Made by a program: the position numbers and the translations under genes. From positions 1 to 58,263 of the forward strand of contig JAFBAO010000028.1 of assembly GCA_019247715.1 (NCBI GenBank): a stretch of DNA of 58,263 nucleotides, given 5' to 3'. Under the pieces are notes generated by a model. The model did not search any database. It was not told where the DNA came from and saw nothing but the letters and a program-made list of their open reading frames with translations. Position 1 is the first letter of the stretch, and each line of letters opens with the position of its first letter. Shown here piece after piece: positions 45,510 through 53,852 of this stretch. The DNA comes from Caulobacteraceae bacterium (GTDB lineage: Bacteria > Pseudomonadota > Alphaproteobacteria > Caulobacterales > Caulobacteraceae).

Positions 45510-45767
45510 ATGAAGATCAACATCCTCGACGCCAAGAACCGGCTTTCGCAGCTGATCAAGTCGGCCCAGGCCGGCGAGGAGATCCTGATCGCCAACCGGG
45601 GCGCGCCGGTGGCGCGGCTGGTTCCGGTGAACGAGGCGTCCGCGGCCAGGGGCGAAGCCCGTGCGATCCTCCGGTGGCTGGCCGCCTATCCGCTCCCCGC
45701 GCACGCCAAGCGCTCGGCGGCCGAGATCGATGCGGCCCTCGAGGCGGAACGCTCGGCATGGGGCTGA
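45510..45767 (+). CDS. vapB: Phd/YefM-type antitoxin of a PIN toxin
   Basis: An 85-residue antitoxin. The N-terminus KINILDAKNRLSQLIKSAQA with GEEILIANRGAPVARLVPV is the Phd/YefM DNA-binding fold. The C-terminal helix (AAEIDAALEAERSAWG) should wrap the toxin. The frame overlaps the toxin start by ten bases, so translation is coupled. It likely represses its own operon. The ATG at 45510 lacks a strong ribosome-binding site. Confidence 0.85.
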   Translation: MKINILDAKNRLSQLIKSAQAGEEILIANRGAPVARLVPVNEASAARGEARAILRWLAAYPLPAHAKRSAAEIDAALEAERSAWG

Positions 45768-46165
45768 TCTACCTCGACGCCCCGGTCGTCATCTATCTCG
45801 TCGAGCGGCACGGGCGCTGGGGCGAGCCCGCCGCCCGCGCCATAGCCGGCGCGCCCGAGGCGCGGTTCGGTGTGTCGGCGCTGGCGAAGGCCGAATGCCT
45901 TGCCGCCCCCTTGAAGCGGGGCGATCCGGTGCTGCGGCGCGCGTACCTCGATCTCTTCGACCTGCTCCTGCCCTTGGCCATGCCCGAGACCGCCTATCTC
46001 GAGGCGGCGGAGCTTCGGGCGCGCTTCGGTCTTTCCATGCCCGACGCGCTGCATCTGGCCTGCGCCCACCACCACGGCTGCGAGGCCCTGTGGACCAACC
46101 ACGACCGGCTCGAGGCCGCCTCGCACGGCCTGGCGCGCAACATCCTGAAGGCGCAGAAGCCTTAG
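45758..46165 (+). CDS. vapC: PIN-domain ribonuclease toxin, VapC-type
   Basis: A 135-residue PIN toxin. The acidic residues are Asp7 (LIYLDAPVVIYLVERHGRWG), Glu in ALAKAECLAAPLKRGD, Asp in LSMPDALHLACAHHHGCEAL and the TNHDRLE motif near the end. It should cleave RNA and be neutralised by the preceding antitoxin. It differs clearly from the PIN toxin at 34.9 kb and belongs to the more common VapC branch. The stop overlaps the end of the convergent ribF by four bases. Confidence 0.87.
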   Translation: MGLIYLDAPVVIYLVERHGRWGEPAARAIAGAPEARFGVSALAKAECLAAPLKRGDPVLRRAYLDLFDLLLPLAMPETAYLEAAELRARFGLSMPDALHLACAHHHGCEALWTNHDRLEAASHGLARNILKAQKP

Positions 46166-47094
46166 CCGAGGATCGCCCGCGCCCGGGCGGCGTCGTCGCG
46201 GATCTGGACCAGCATGGCCTCGATGGAGGGGAACTTCTCCTCCGGGCGGAGGAAGGCCACCAGGTCGGTTTCGATGGTCTCGCCGTAGATGTCCTCGTCG
46301 AACTGGAACATCCAGACCTCGAGCCGGGCGGCGACCTCGCCGGTGGTGGGGTTGACCCCGATGTTGGCGACGCCCTTGAGCTCGCGACCGTCCTTCAGCC
46401 GGGTGCGGGTGGCGTAGACGCCGAACTTCGGCGCCACGTAGTCGTCCAGTGGGACGTTGGCGGTGGGAATCCCGAGCTTGCGGCCGAGCTGCCGGCCTTT
46501 CTGGACGACGCCTTCGATGGCGAAGGGGCGCCCGAGGCGCAGGGCCGCCAGATCGGGCCGGCCCTCGCGCAGCGCCTGGCGGATCATGCTGGAGGATATC
46601 TTGTCGCCATCCGCCGCCTCCACCGGACCGGCGACCGAAACCGAAAAGCCGAACGTCTCCCCATAGCGCTTCATGATCTCGGGATCGCCCGACCGGTCCT
46701 TGCCGAAGGTGACGTCGAACCCCACCGCCACGTGGCGCACGCCAAGGCCCCCGACCAGCACGTCCTCGACGAACTGCCGATCCGTCATCATCGCCATCTG
46801 GTGGCCGAACGGCAGCAGATAGAGCCGGTCCACCCCCAGCCGCTCCACCGCCCGCGCGAGCTGGTGGGGGTTGGTCAGTCGGAACGGCGGCCCGCCCGGA
46901 TTGAAAAGCTGCTGCGGGTGCGGCTCGAGGCTGATCACCCCGAGCGGCGCTCCGAGCCGGGCGGCGGCGCGGGCGGCGTCGGCGATTACCCTCTGGTGGC
47001 CGAGGTGGACGCCGTCGAAGTTCCCGTAGGCGACCGCCGCAAGCCGGTCCCCCGGCTCGAGATCGCGCCAGCGGTGGTAGACACGCAGGGCCAT
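46162..47094 (-). CDS. ribF: Bifunctional riboflavin kinase/FAD synthetase
   Basis: RibF phosphorylates riboflavin to FMN and adenylylates it to FAD. The 310-residue protein has the nucleotidyl-transferase motif AVAYGNFDGVHLGHQRVIAD near the N-terminus. The riboflavin kinase domain follows (about 180-300) with GRKLGIPTANVPLDDYVAPK and GVANIGVNPTTGEVAARLEV. It supplies FAD for the acyl-CoA dehydrogenases and ETF. ATG start; the upstream region contains a 24-codon frame whose stop overlaps it. Confidence 0.93.
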   Translation of the reverse strand: MALRVYHRWRDLEPGDRLAAVAYGNFDGVHLGHQRVIADAARAAARLGAPLGVISLEPHPQQLFNPGGPPFRLTNPHQLARAVERLGVDRLYLLPFGHQMAMMTDRQFVEDVLVGGLGVRHVAVGFDVTFGKDRSGDPEIMKRYGETFGFSVSVAGPVEAADGDKISSSMIRQALREGRPDLAALRLGRPFAIEGVVQKGRQLGRKLGIPTANVPLDDYVAPKFGVYATRTRLKDGRELKGVANIGVNPTTGEVAARLEVWMFQFDEDIYGETIETDLVAFLRPEEKFPSIEAMLVQIRDDAARARAILG

Positions 47095-47168
47095 CAGCGG
47101 CCGCGCCCCGCGCTCTCCGCGGCCTCGCCCTCGATGTCCCCCACGAAGCGCCCGTCCATGTCCTTCAT
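47094..47168 (-). CDS. Possible 24-residue peptide ahead of ribF
   Basis: A short ATG-to-TGA frame (MKDMDGRFVGDIEGEAAESA then GRGR) whose stop overlaps the ribF ATG. It has no strong ribosome-binding site and no recognisable features. It could be a leader for translational coupling or simply noise in the 144-base gap between two genes. Confidence 0.15.
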   Translation of the reverse strand: MKDMDGRFVGDIEGEAAESAGRGR

Positions 47169-47238
47169 CCGCGACGATGTCTTTTAGCCTGTTCGAAGCC
47201 GATCGCCAGCCGATGGTCGCCCAGCCCCACCGAACGCC

Positions 47239-48099
47239 TCACCAGGCGAGCTCGGCGATGGCGTAGGCGGCGTGTGCGCCCGCCCCCGCCAGCAGCGCCT
47301 CGATCTCCGCCGCCTCGAGCCTGCCTTCGGCGGCCCCGGTCTCGGCGCCGTGGATGCCGGAGGCGACGAAGAGGATGTCGAGCCCCTGGGCGTTGGCGCC
47401 GGCGACGTCGGTGGCCAGGCCATCGCCCAAGGCCAGGACCTCGGGACGGGAAAGCGCGTGGCCCAGCAGCCGCTCGGCTTCGGCCAGCGAGGCGTCGTAG
47501 ATGGGGGCGAACGGCTTTCCGGCCATTTCCACCCGGCCGCCCAGGGTCTCGTAGAGGTCCGCGAGCGCCCCGGCGCAGTAGACGAGGCGTTCGCCCCGCT
47601 GCACGACCCGATCGGGGTTGGCGCAGATCATCATGAGGCCCCTCAGGGCCGCGACCGACAGGGCCTTGCGGTAGTTCTCCGGCGCCTCCGTCTCGTCGTC
47701 CACGAGGCCGGTGCAGGAGATGAAGGCGGCGTCTTCGGGGCCGGCGAAGCCGAGGTCCAGCCCCTCGTAGAGGACCGCGTCGCGTTCCGGACCGATCGCC
47801 CAGGCGGGGCCAGGGGCGCGGGCGGCGATGAGGGCGCGCGTGGCGTCCCCGGAGGTCACCAGGCTCGACCATGCCTCGCGCGGCACGCCGAGGGCGTCGA
47901 GCTGGGGAATCACGTCGCCGGACGGGCGGGGGGAGTTCGAGATCAACACCACCGGTCCACGCTCGCGTCGCCAGCGCGCGGTGGCCGCACAAGGCCCCGG
48001 AAAGGCCTCGCGGCCGTTGTGGATGACCCCCCACACATCGCAGAGCAGGACGCGGTGACGCTTTGCGACCTCGGCGAGGCTCCGGATCATGCGGGTCAT
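47239..48099 (-). CDS. HAD-type hydrolase (TIGR01459-like)
   Basis: A 286-residue phosphatase of the NagD/class IIA HAD family. The nucleophile Asp is in RVLLCDVWGVIHNGREAFPG (DxWG variant of DxDGT). VLISNSPRPSGDVIPQLDAL is motif II. GGRVEMAGKPFAPIYDASLA holds the motif III lysine, and LALGDGLATDVAGANAQGLD is motif IV. Substrates are sugar or nucleotide phosphates in relatives. ATG start at 48099. It is upstream of ribF on the same strand, separated by 144 bases. Confidence 0.85.
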   Translation of the reverse strand: MTRMIRSLAEVAKRHRVLLCDVWGVIHNGREAFPGPCAATARWRRERGPVVLISNSPRPSGDVIPQLDALGVPREAWSSLVTSGDATRALIAARAPGPAWAIGPERDAVLYEGLDLGFAGPEDAAFISCTGLVDDETEAPENYRKALSVAALRGLMMICANPDRVVQRGERLVYCAGALADLYETLGGRVEMAGKPFAPIYDASLAEAERLLGHALSRPEVLALGDGLATDVAGANAQGLDILFVASGIHGAETGAAEGRLEAAEIEALLAGAGAHAAYAIAELAW

Positions 48100-48147
48100 G
48101 GTCGGCGGTAGCTTGCGCCGCCTCGCCCCGTCAACGGTGAGCGGCGC

Positions 48148-49404
48148 CTAGCCTGCCCGCCGCAGGGCGGCCTGCATGAGCTCGGTAGGCGCGCCGGTCT
48201 GGGCCAGGACCGAATCGCGAATCGGTCGCGGCTCCCCGAAGATGAGGCCCTGGCCGTAGCGGATGTTCAGCTCCAGGACGTCGACCACCTGGCGTTCGCT
48301 CTCCACCTTCTCGGCGATCAGCTCCACTCCGTGCCGGGCGGCGAGCGCGGCGTAGGCGCCGGCTTCGAGATCGGGAAGCGATCTCAGCGTCAGCACCCCG
48401 TCCCTTTCCTGCAACTGCTCGATCAGCACCGGCGCGGCGATTTTCACGAACTTGACGTCGGCCCGGCTGAGATCCTGGAAATCGAGGTCGACGTCGGTGA
48501 CCTTGTCCAGCGAGAAGCGGAAGCCGAGGTCGGCGAGCTTGGCCATGCTGCGCGACTCTGCGGCCCCGCGCGCGTCGAAGGCGGCCTGGCCGAGCTCGAA
48601 GATCAAGGCGTCGGCAAGGTCGCGGTTGGCGCCCAGGAACTCCACGAACTGGGGAAAGAACTCCTCGTCGCCCAGGCTGGCGAGGGAGATGTTGCAGAAG
48701 ATTCCGATCTTGCGCTCCTGCCTGGCGAGCCGTCGGACGATCTGGACGCAGCGGAACAGGAGCAGGTTGTCGATGGCCGCGACCAGCCGGGCCGGCTCGG
48801 CCACGCTCAGGAACTCGGCGGGCATCAGCACCCGGCCGGTCTCGTCGCGCAGGCGCGAGAAGCTCTCGTAGAACTGCACCCGCCGCTGGGGCAGGCTGAC
48901 CACCGATTGGAGATAGAGATCGACCCGGCCCGACGCGAGCGCCGAGCGCACGGTCTCCAGGAGGGCGCTCGTCTGCGGGGAGACCATCGCCCCGGTTTCA
49001 CGGCCGGTCTCGTCGGCCCGGCCGCTCAGGCCCGCCTCGATCCGGTCGCTGATCTGCTGGACGACGTCCTCGAGCAGCTGGACTTCGGTGAACAGCTCCT
49101 CGGACCGCCGCAGCGCATCCTCGGTGGCGGTTTCGAGCTCGCCGGTGATCCTGGCTTCCACCTTCGCGACCTCGCGGGCGAGGCCTCGCTGGGAGTCGGC
49201 AAGGCTGGCCAGGTCCCCCGCCAGTCGTCCGCCGACCAGGCTCCTTTCCACGACGCCCTGGAAGGCGAAGCACAAGGCCAGGGCGCCCAGAAAACCGGCG
49301 AGGCTCGCGCCGGGGCCGCCGCCGAGCCGCCACACCATGAGCGCGGCGATCAACGACAGGCAAACGTAGGCGCCCGAGAGCAGCGCCAGGGTGAGCTTCG
49401 ACAT
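48148..49404 (-). CDS. tipF: TipF-like flagellar protein with degenerate EAL domain
   Basis: A 418-residue protein with two N-terminal membrane segments (TLALLSGAYVCLSLIAALMV and GASLAGFLGALALCFAFQGV), a coiled coil (about 65-125), and a C-terminal EAL domain (about 155-405). The catalytic signature is lost: EAL reads ESF (QFYESFSRL), and the DDFGTG region reads LDKVTDVD. In Caulobacter TipF is a catalytically inactive c-di-GMP receptor that places the flagellar switch at the pole. Neighbouring hydroxyacyl-CoA dehydrogenase and etfBA match my recollection of the Caulobacter order, but it is not verified. motA at 7.4 kb shows a motile organism. Confidence 0.75.
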   Translation of the reverse strand: MSKLTLALLSGAYVCLSLIAALMVWRLGGGPGASLAGFLGALALCFAFQGVVERSLVGGRLAGDLASLADSQRGLAREVAKVEARITGELETATEDALRRSEELFTEVQLLEDVVQQISDRIEAGLSGRADETGRETGAMVSPQTSALLETVRSALASGRVDLYLQSVVSLPQRRVQFYESFSRLRDETGRVLMPAEFLSVAEPARLVAAIDNLLLFRCVQIVRRLARQERKIGIFCNISLASLGDEEFFPQFVEFLGANRDLADALIFELGQAAFDARGAAESRSMAKLADLGFRFSLDKVTDVDLDFQDLSRADVKFVKIAAPVLIEQLQERDGVLTLRSLPDLEAGAYAALAARHGVELIAEKVESERQVVDVLELNIRYGQGLIFGEPRPIRDSVLAQTGAPTELMQAALRRAG

Positions 49405-49518
49405 CCAGCCCCCGGAGGCGAATCGCTTTTGCCGAGTATCACGCCTCGGCGATCGGCCGTCGAACGGAATGAAGCGCGGCGATGTCCCAGCGAGGGGCGG
49501 GTGGGACGCGAGAAGGCG

Positions 49519-50397
49519 TCAGCGGGTCGGAACCGGCGTTTCCCCGCGGTAGTCGTAGAAGCCGCGGCCGGATTTGCGCCCGAGCCAGCCAGCCTCGACA
49601 TACTTCACCAGCAGCGGACAGGGCCGATATTTGGAATCGGCCAGACCGTCGTAGAGCACGTTCATGATCGACAGGACCACGTCCAGCCCGATGAAATCGC
49701 CTAGCTCCAGCGGCCCCATGGGATGGTTGGCGCCGAGCCTGAGGCCGATATCGATGGCGTCCACCGTGCCGACGCCTTCATAGAGGGTGTAGATCGCCTC
49801 GTTGATCATCGGCACGAGGATGCGGTTGACGATAAAGGCCGGGAAATCTTCCGCGTTGGCGGTGGTCTTGCCCAGCGACTTGGCGAAGGTGACGGCGATC
49901 TCGTAGGTGTGCGCGTCGGTGGCGATGCCGCGGATGATCTCCACCAGCTTCATCACCGGCACCGGGTTCATGAAGTGGAGGCCGATGAAGCGCTCCGGCC
50001 GGTCGGTGCTCGAGGCCAGGCGGGTGATCGAGATCGAGGAGGTGTTGGAGGCCAGCAGCGTCCGGTCGTCGAGATGCGGCGAGAGCCGCGCGAAGATCTC
50101 CTTCTTGACCTTCTCGTCCTCGGTGGCCGCCTCGATGGCGAGATCCGTCTTGCCGATGTCGGCGAGGCTCTCCACGGCACGGATGCGCGCGAAGGCCTCC
50201 ATCTTGTCCAGCTCGCCGACCACCCCGCGGCTGACCTGGCGCTGCATGTTGCGGTCGATGACCTTCAGGCTCTGGTCCAGCCGCTCGCGCGTCAGGTCGT
50301 TAAGGAACACCTCGTAACCGGCCAAGGCGCAGACATGCGCGATGCCGCTTCCCATCTGGCCCGCGCCGATGACGCCGACCGTTCTGATATCCGTCAT
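49519..50397 (-). CDS. 3-hydroxybutyryl-CoA dehydrogenase
   Basis: A 292-residue NAD(P)-dependent enzyme interconverting 3-hydroxyacyl-CoA and 3-ketoacyl-CoA. The Rossmann loop is VGVIGAGQMGSGIAHVCALA with the acidic FLNDLT. SSISITRLASSTDRPERFIG leads to the catalytic histidine in GLHFMNPVPVMKLVEIIRGI, and DFPAFIVNRILVPMINEAIY follows. It is the short PaaH/Hbd type. Placed 150 bases downstream of etfA, it suggests a beta-oxidation or polyhydroxybutyrate-linked operon: ETF takes electrons from the first step, this enzyme performs the third. Confidence 0.92.
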   Translation of the reverse strand: MTDIRTVGVIGAGQMGSGIAHVCALAGYEVFLNDLTRERLDQSLKVIDRNMQRQVSRGVVGELDKMEAFARIRAVESLADIGKTDLAIEAATEDEKVKKEIFARLSPHLDDRTLLASNTSSISITRLASSTDRPERFIGLHFMNPVPVMKLVEIIRGIATDAHTYEIAVTFAKSLGKTTANAEDFPAFIVNRILVPMINEAIYTLYEGVGTVDAIDIGLRLGANHPMGPLELGDFIGLDVVLSIMNVLYDGLADSKYRPCPLLVKYVEAGWLGRKSGRGFYDYRGETPVPTR

Positions 50398-50550
50398 CCG
50401 TAAAGCCTCTCGGGGCCGCAGACCGCGTCCCCGCGCACGGCCTTTGCTTGTGACGGCTTTCTAACATGATATGCCGCGCCGCAGACAAGTCTTTGCTGCG
50501 TTGCAGCGGACTTTGCACGGGGCGCGCGCGGCGAGGGGCGGCGGGGAGAC

Positions 50551-51495
50551 CTATTTCCCCGCCTGGGTCAGGGCCTCCATGAGCTCCGGCACCGCCGCCT
50601 TGTAGTCCGCCACCAGGCCGTAGTCGGCCACCTGGAAGATCGGCGCGTCCGCATCCTTGTTGATGGCGACGATCACCTTGGAATCCTTCATGCCGGCCAG
50701 GTGCTGGATCGCCCCGGAGATGCCGATCGCGACATAGAGATCGGGCGCCACGACCTTTCCGGTCTGCCCCACCTGATAGTCGTTGGGGGCGTAGCCGGCG
50801 TCGACCGCCGCGCGCGAGGCCCCGACGGCGGCGCCGAGCTTGTCGGCCAGCGGCTCGATCACCCGCTTGAACTCTTCGGCGGAGCCCATGGCCCGGCCTC
50901 CGGAGACCACGATCTTCGCGGCCGCCAGCTCGGGACGGTCGGACTTGACCACCTCCTGGCTCACGAACCGGACCTTCGCGGGCGCAGCAGGCGCTTCGAT
51001 CGGCTCGATCGCCGCCGCGCCCCCTTCCGCCGCCGCCTTGAACAGGCTCGAGCGCACGGTGATCACCTTCTTGGCGTCGGACGAGCGGACGGTCTCGAGG
51101 GCGTTGCCGGCGTAGATCGGCCGCACGAAGGTCGACTCGTCGACCACTTCGATGATCTCGGAGATCTGCGCCACGTCGAGCCGCGCGGCGATCCGGGGGG
51201 CGATGTTCTTGCCCTGGGAGGTGGCCGGGGTGAGGACCGCGTCATAGTTCGCCATGAGCGGGACGACCAAGGCTTCGAGCGCCTCGGCGACGCCTTGGCC
51301 GAGCGCGTCGCTCTCGGCGACCAGCACCTTGCGCACGCCGGAGATCTTGGCCCCCTGCTGGGCCGCGGCCCCGCAGTCCTTGCCGGCGACCAGCACGTCC
51401 ACGTCGCCGGAGAGCTTCAGCGCGGCGGTGACCGTCTTGTGGGTGGAATCGCGGACGTGCGCGTTGTCGTGGTCGGCGATGACGAGGACGGCCAT
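50551..51495 (-). CDS. etfA: Electron transfer flavoprotein alpha subunit
   Basis: EtfA and EtfB form the FAD/AMP heterodimer that carries electrons from acyl-CoA dehydrogenases to ETF-quinone oxidoreductase. The 314-residue subunit has the FAD domain with [40 protein letters not shown] and [20 protein letters not shown]. The ATG shares one base with the etfB stop (TAATG), so they are coupled. The longer open frame up to 52371 is a shadow. Two acyl-CoA dehydrogenases in this window are likely donors. Confidence 0.95.
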   Translation of the reverse strand: MAVLVIADHDNAHVRDSTHKTVTAALKLSGDVDVLVAGKDCGAAAQQGAKISGVRKVLVAESDALGQGVAEALEALVVPLMANYDAVLTPATSQGKNIAPRIAARLDVAQISEIIEVVDESTFVRPIYAGNALETVRSSDAKKVITVRSSLFKAAAEGGAAAIEPIEAPAAPAKVRFVSQEVVKSDRPELAAAKIVVSGGRAMGSAEEFKRVIEPLADKLGAAVGASRAAVDAGYAPNDYQVGQTGKVVAPDLYVAIGISGAIQHLAGMKDSKVIVAINKDADAPIFQVADYGLVADYKAAVPELMEALTQAGK

Positions 51496-52244
51496 TAAAG
51501 CACTCCCGCTTCGTTCTTCAGTTTCGAGACAAGGTCGGCGGCGCTCTCGAGCTTCACCCCGGCTTGCCGCTTGGGGGGCTCGGTCACCTTCAGCACCGTG
51601 AGACGCGGGGCGATGTCGACGCCGTAGCTGGCCGCCTCCTTCACGTCGATCGGCTTCTTCTTGGCCTTCATGATGTTCGGCAAGGAGGCGTAGCGTGGCT
51701 CGTTGAGGCGCAGGTCGGCGGTGATCACGGCCGGCAGGTCGAGCTCCAGCGTCTGCAGCCCGCCGTCCACTTCGCGGGTGACGGTGGCCTTTTCGCCCGC
51801 GATCTCGATCCGGTAGGCGAAGGTCGCTTGCGGCCAGCCCAGCAGCGCCGCCAGCATCTGGCCGGCGGCGTTGTTGTCGCCGTCGATCGCCTGCTTGCCC
51901 ATCAGCACCAGCTTCGGCGATTCCTCGTCGATGACCGCCTTGAGCAGCTTGGCCACCCCCAGCGGTCCCGGGTCGGCGTCGGTCTGGACGAGGACGCCGC
52001 GGTCGGCGCCCATGGCCAGCGCGGTGCGGAGCGTCTCCTGGGCCTGGGCCACGCCGATGGAGACCACCACCACTTCCTCGGCGACGCCCTTCTCCTTCAG
52101 GCGCACGGCCTCTTCCACGGCGATCTCGCAGAAGGGGTTGATGGACATCTTCACATTGGCCAGGTCGACGCCCGTCTGATCGGACTTCACCCTCGCCTTG
52201 ACGTTGGAATCGATCACCCGCTTGACCGGGACCAGCACTTTCAT
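51495..52244 (-). CDS. etfB: Electron transfer flavoprotein beta subunit
   Basis: The 249-residue AMP-binding partner of EtfA. It starts [20 protein letters not shown] and shows [20 protein letters not shown], a helix in the beta subunit fold, [20 protein letters not shown], and [20 protein letters not shown], the docking region for partner dehydrogenases. ATG 52244 was chosen; the open frame to 52406 has no homologous content. It is the first gene of etfBA. Confidence 0.95.
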   Translation of the reverse strand: MKVLVPVKRVIDSNVKARVKSDQTGVDLANVKMSINPFCEIAVEEAVRLKEKGVAEEVVVVSIGVAQAQETLRTALAMGADRGVLVQTDADPGPLGVAKLLKAVIDEESPKLVLMGKQAIDGDNNAAGQMLAALLGWPQATFAYRIEIAGEKATVTREVDGGLQTLELDLPAVITADLRLNEPRYASLPNIMKAKKKPIDVKEAASYGVDIAPRLTVLKVTEPPKRQAGVKLESAADLVSKLKNEAGVL

Positions 52245-52417
52245 GTCGTTCTTTCCGCCTCGCCTCATCCCGCGTCCAGGCCCGGCTTGGCCGGCCCCGC
52301 ATCCGCGGCGTCCAGGGGGCAATAGCGTCTTGTGCGGGGTTTGCAAGTGATCGCCCGCCCGCCCACCACACCGTTCCTCCGCGGTCGGCCGGCTTGCCGC
52401 CGCCACGGGTTCCTGGA

Positions 52418-52669
52418 ATGAAGCGGCCCGCGATGTTCAGAATCTTCTCCCGCGTTCAGCTCGCCTACCTGGCGGTTTTCCTGCTCATCTGCGCGGGTCT
52501 CTACGTCTACGAGGCGATGTACGTCTGGCCGGCGCAGCGCTGCGAGGCGGACGGGGCCTGGTGGAATGCGCGTGACCGGGAATGCGACACTCCGATCCAG
52601 ATCTGGCGGATCACCGGGAAGGCGCCGCGTGCCCGCGCCGCGCCGCCATCCGCGGCGCCGCGGCCTTGA
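52418..52669 (+). CDS. Small single-pass membrane protein, unknown
   Basis: An 83-residue protein with one membrane helix ([20 protein letters not shown]) and a short outward domain with two cysteines ([20 protein letters not shown]), which may form a disulfide in the periplasm, then [11 protein letters not shown] and a Pro/Ala tail. No family recognised; the CEADGAWW pattern recurs in small Caulobacterales proteins in my memory but this is weak. Start uncertain among ATGs at 52394, 52418 and 52433. It is divergent from etfB and its stop abuts the convergent pduO-type gene. Confidence 0.6.
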   Translation: MKRPAMFRIFSRVQLAYLAVFLLICAGLYVYEAMYVWPAQRCEADGAWWNARDRECDTPIQIWRITGKAPRARAAPPSAAPRP

Positions 52670-53236
52670 TCAGCGCGTCGCGCCGGGAGTCCAGAGTACG
52701 TCGGCGCGCCCTTCGTCGTTGGCGAAGCGGGCCGCGACGAACAGCAGATCCGAAAGCCGGTTGAGGTACTTCAGCGAGGCGGGCCCCACCGGTTCGCGGC
52801 CGGCCAGCGCCACCGTCGCCCGTTCCGCGCGCCGGCAGATGGTCCGCGCCAGATGCAGGGCGGCGGCCGCCGGCGAGCCGCCGGGCAGGACGAAGGAACT
52901 GAGGGGCGCCATGCGGCCGTTGAGCGCATCGATCTCGCGCTCCAGCCGCTCCACCTGGCCCTCCACGATCCGCAGCTTCGAGGCCTCGTCGGGCCCTAGC
53001 GGCGTCGCGAGGTCAGCGCCCAGGTCGAAGAGCTCGTTCTGGATCCGCGCCAGGATGGGTTCCAGGGCCGCGTCCTCGGCGGTGGCGCAGCGCGCCATCC
53101 CGATGGCGGCGTTGGTCTCGTCCACCAGCCCATAGGCTTCCACCCTGAGATCGGCCTTGGAGACCGGGGCGCCGCTGGCCAGCCGCGTCGCCCCGGCGTC
53201 GCCCGAGCGGGTGTAGATCCGGTTCAGGGTGACCAC
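52670..53236 (-). CDS. Cob(I)alamin adenosyltransferase, PduO-type
   Basis: A 188-residue enzyme that transfers the adenosyl group of ATP to cob(I)alamin, making adenosylcobalamin. The N-terminal phosphate loop is IYTRSGDAGATRLASG, with RVEAYGLVDETNAAIGMARC. The cobalamin-binding stretch is LARTICRRAERATVALAGRE followed by YLNRLSDLLFVAARFANDEG. I chose GTG 53236 with GAGGGAG upstream. It follows the HIG1 gene by ten bases, so the two are co-transcribed. Confidence 0.9.
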   Translation of the reverse strand: MVTLNRIYTRSGDAGATRLASGAPVSKADLRVEAYGLVDETNAAIGMARCATAEDAALEPILARIQNELFDLGADLATPLGPDEASKLRIVEGQVERLEREIDALNGRMAPLSSFVLPGGSPAAAALHLARTICRRAERATVALAGREPVGPASLKYLNRLSDLLFVAARFANDEGRADVLWTPGATR

Positions 53237-53246
53237 GGCGGCTCCC

Positions 53247-53450
53247 TCAGCGCGTGTGCGAGCCCCACCAGAAGGCGGCGACCAGCACCATGATGGTGAC
53301 GAACTGCAAGAGGACGCGCAACCGCATGAGCTTGTTCGAATAGCTGCGTCCGAAATCGCCGCCCCGGAACAGGGCGTAGAAGCCAAGACACAGCGAGACC
53401 GTCACCGCGATCAGGCAGAGCGGAAGCAGCACGTGGAAGACGTCGCGCAT
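53247..53450 (-). CDS. HIG1-domain twin-membrane protein
   Basis: A 67-residue protein with two membrane helices (HVLLPLCLIAVTVSLCLGFY and LLQFVTIMVLVAAFWWGSHT) joined by the loop FRGGDFGRSYSNKLMRLRV, the HIG_1_N signature of bacterial twin-transmembrane proteins. Relatives associate with respiratory complexes in mitochondria; the bacterial role is unproven. I started at ATG 53450. It is the first gene of the HIG1-pduO pair. Confidence 0.8.
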   Translation of the reverse strand: MRDVFHVLLPLCLIAVTVSLCLGFYALFRGGDFGRSYSNKLMRLRVLLQFVTIMVLVAAFWWGSHTR

Positions 53451-53852
53451 CCAAGAGACTCTAGGCGCATATCGGCGGGCCGGCCAGTCGCGGCGAAGGA
53501 CGTCGCCCGCCTTGAACCGGCGCGCTCGGATAGATAACTGAACGCGATCACCGAACGCGCTCACTCCACGCGGTGCAGATGGTTCGAATTTCGGCTTGCG
53601 ACAAATTGGCGCTGCGACCGCCAGTCGTACGGCGAAGATTCGTCCGACCTTGTAGCGAGGCGGGCCGAAAGACGCGGCTGCGCCGGGTTTGTTGAACGTG
53701 TTCGGATCTCCACCTGTGCGGCTGGGGATCGCGCTTAGGCCGTGTCCCTCCCGCAGACTGAGAGGAAGCAGAATGCAAGCGACTTTGCTGGTCGCACGAC
53801 TGACCGCCACCGCGCCTGCGCAAATCGGACAGGGGGCCCGTCGTTGAACCAG
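53451..53852. other. Region between HIG1 gene and TetR pseudogene
   Basis: About 400 bases with no firm gene. It contains the putative promoter of the HIG1 gene on the minus strand near 53451-53480. A 24-codon plus-strand frame (53773-53847; MQATLLVARLTATAPAQIGQ then GARR) has an excellent ribosome-binding site (GAGAGGAA) and ends six bases before the TetR pseudogene ATG. It could be a leader peptide or a fragment of an older gene. No tRNA or terminator is evident. Confidence 0.35.

Noticed and set aside
47165..48034. Alternative minus-strand frame over the HAD gene
   Set aside because: It is a shifted reading of the HAD hydrolase gene, rich in Arg/Gly/Pro without motifs. The frame at 47239-48099 carries all HAD motifs.
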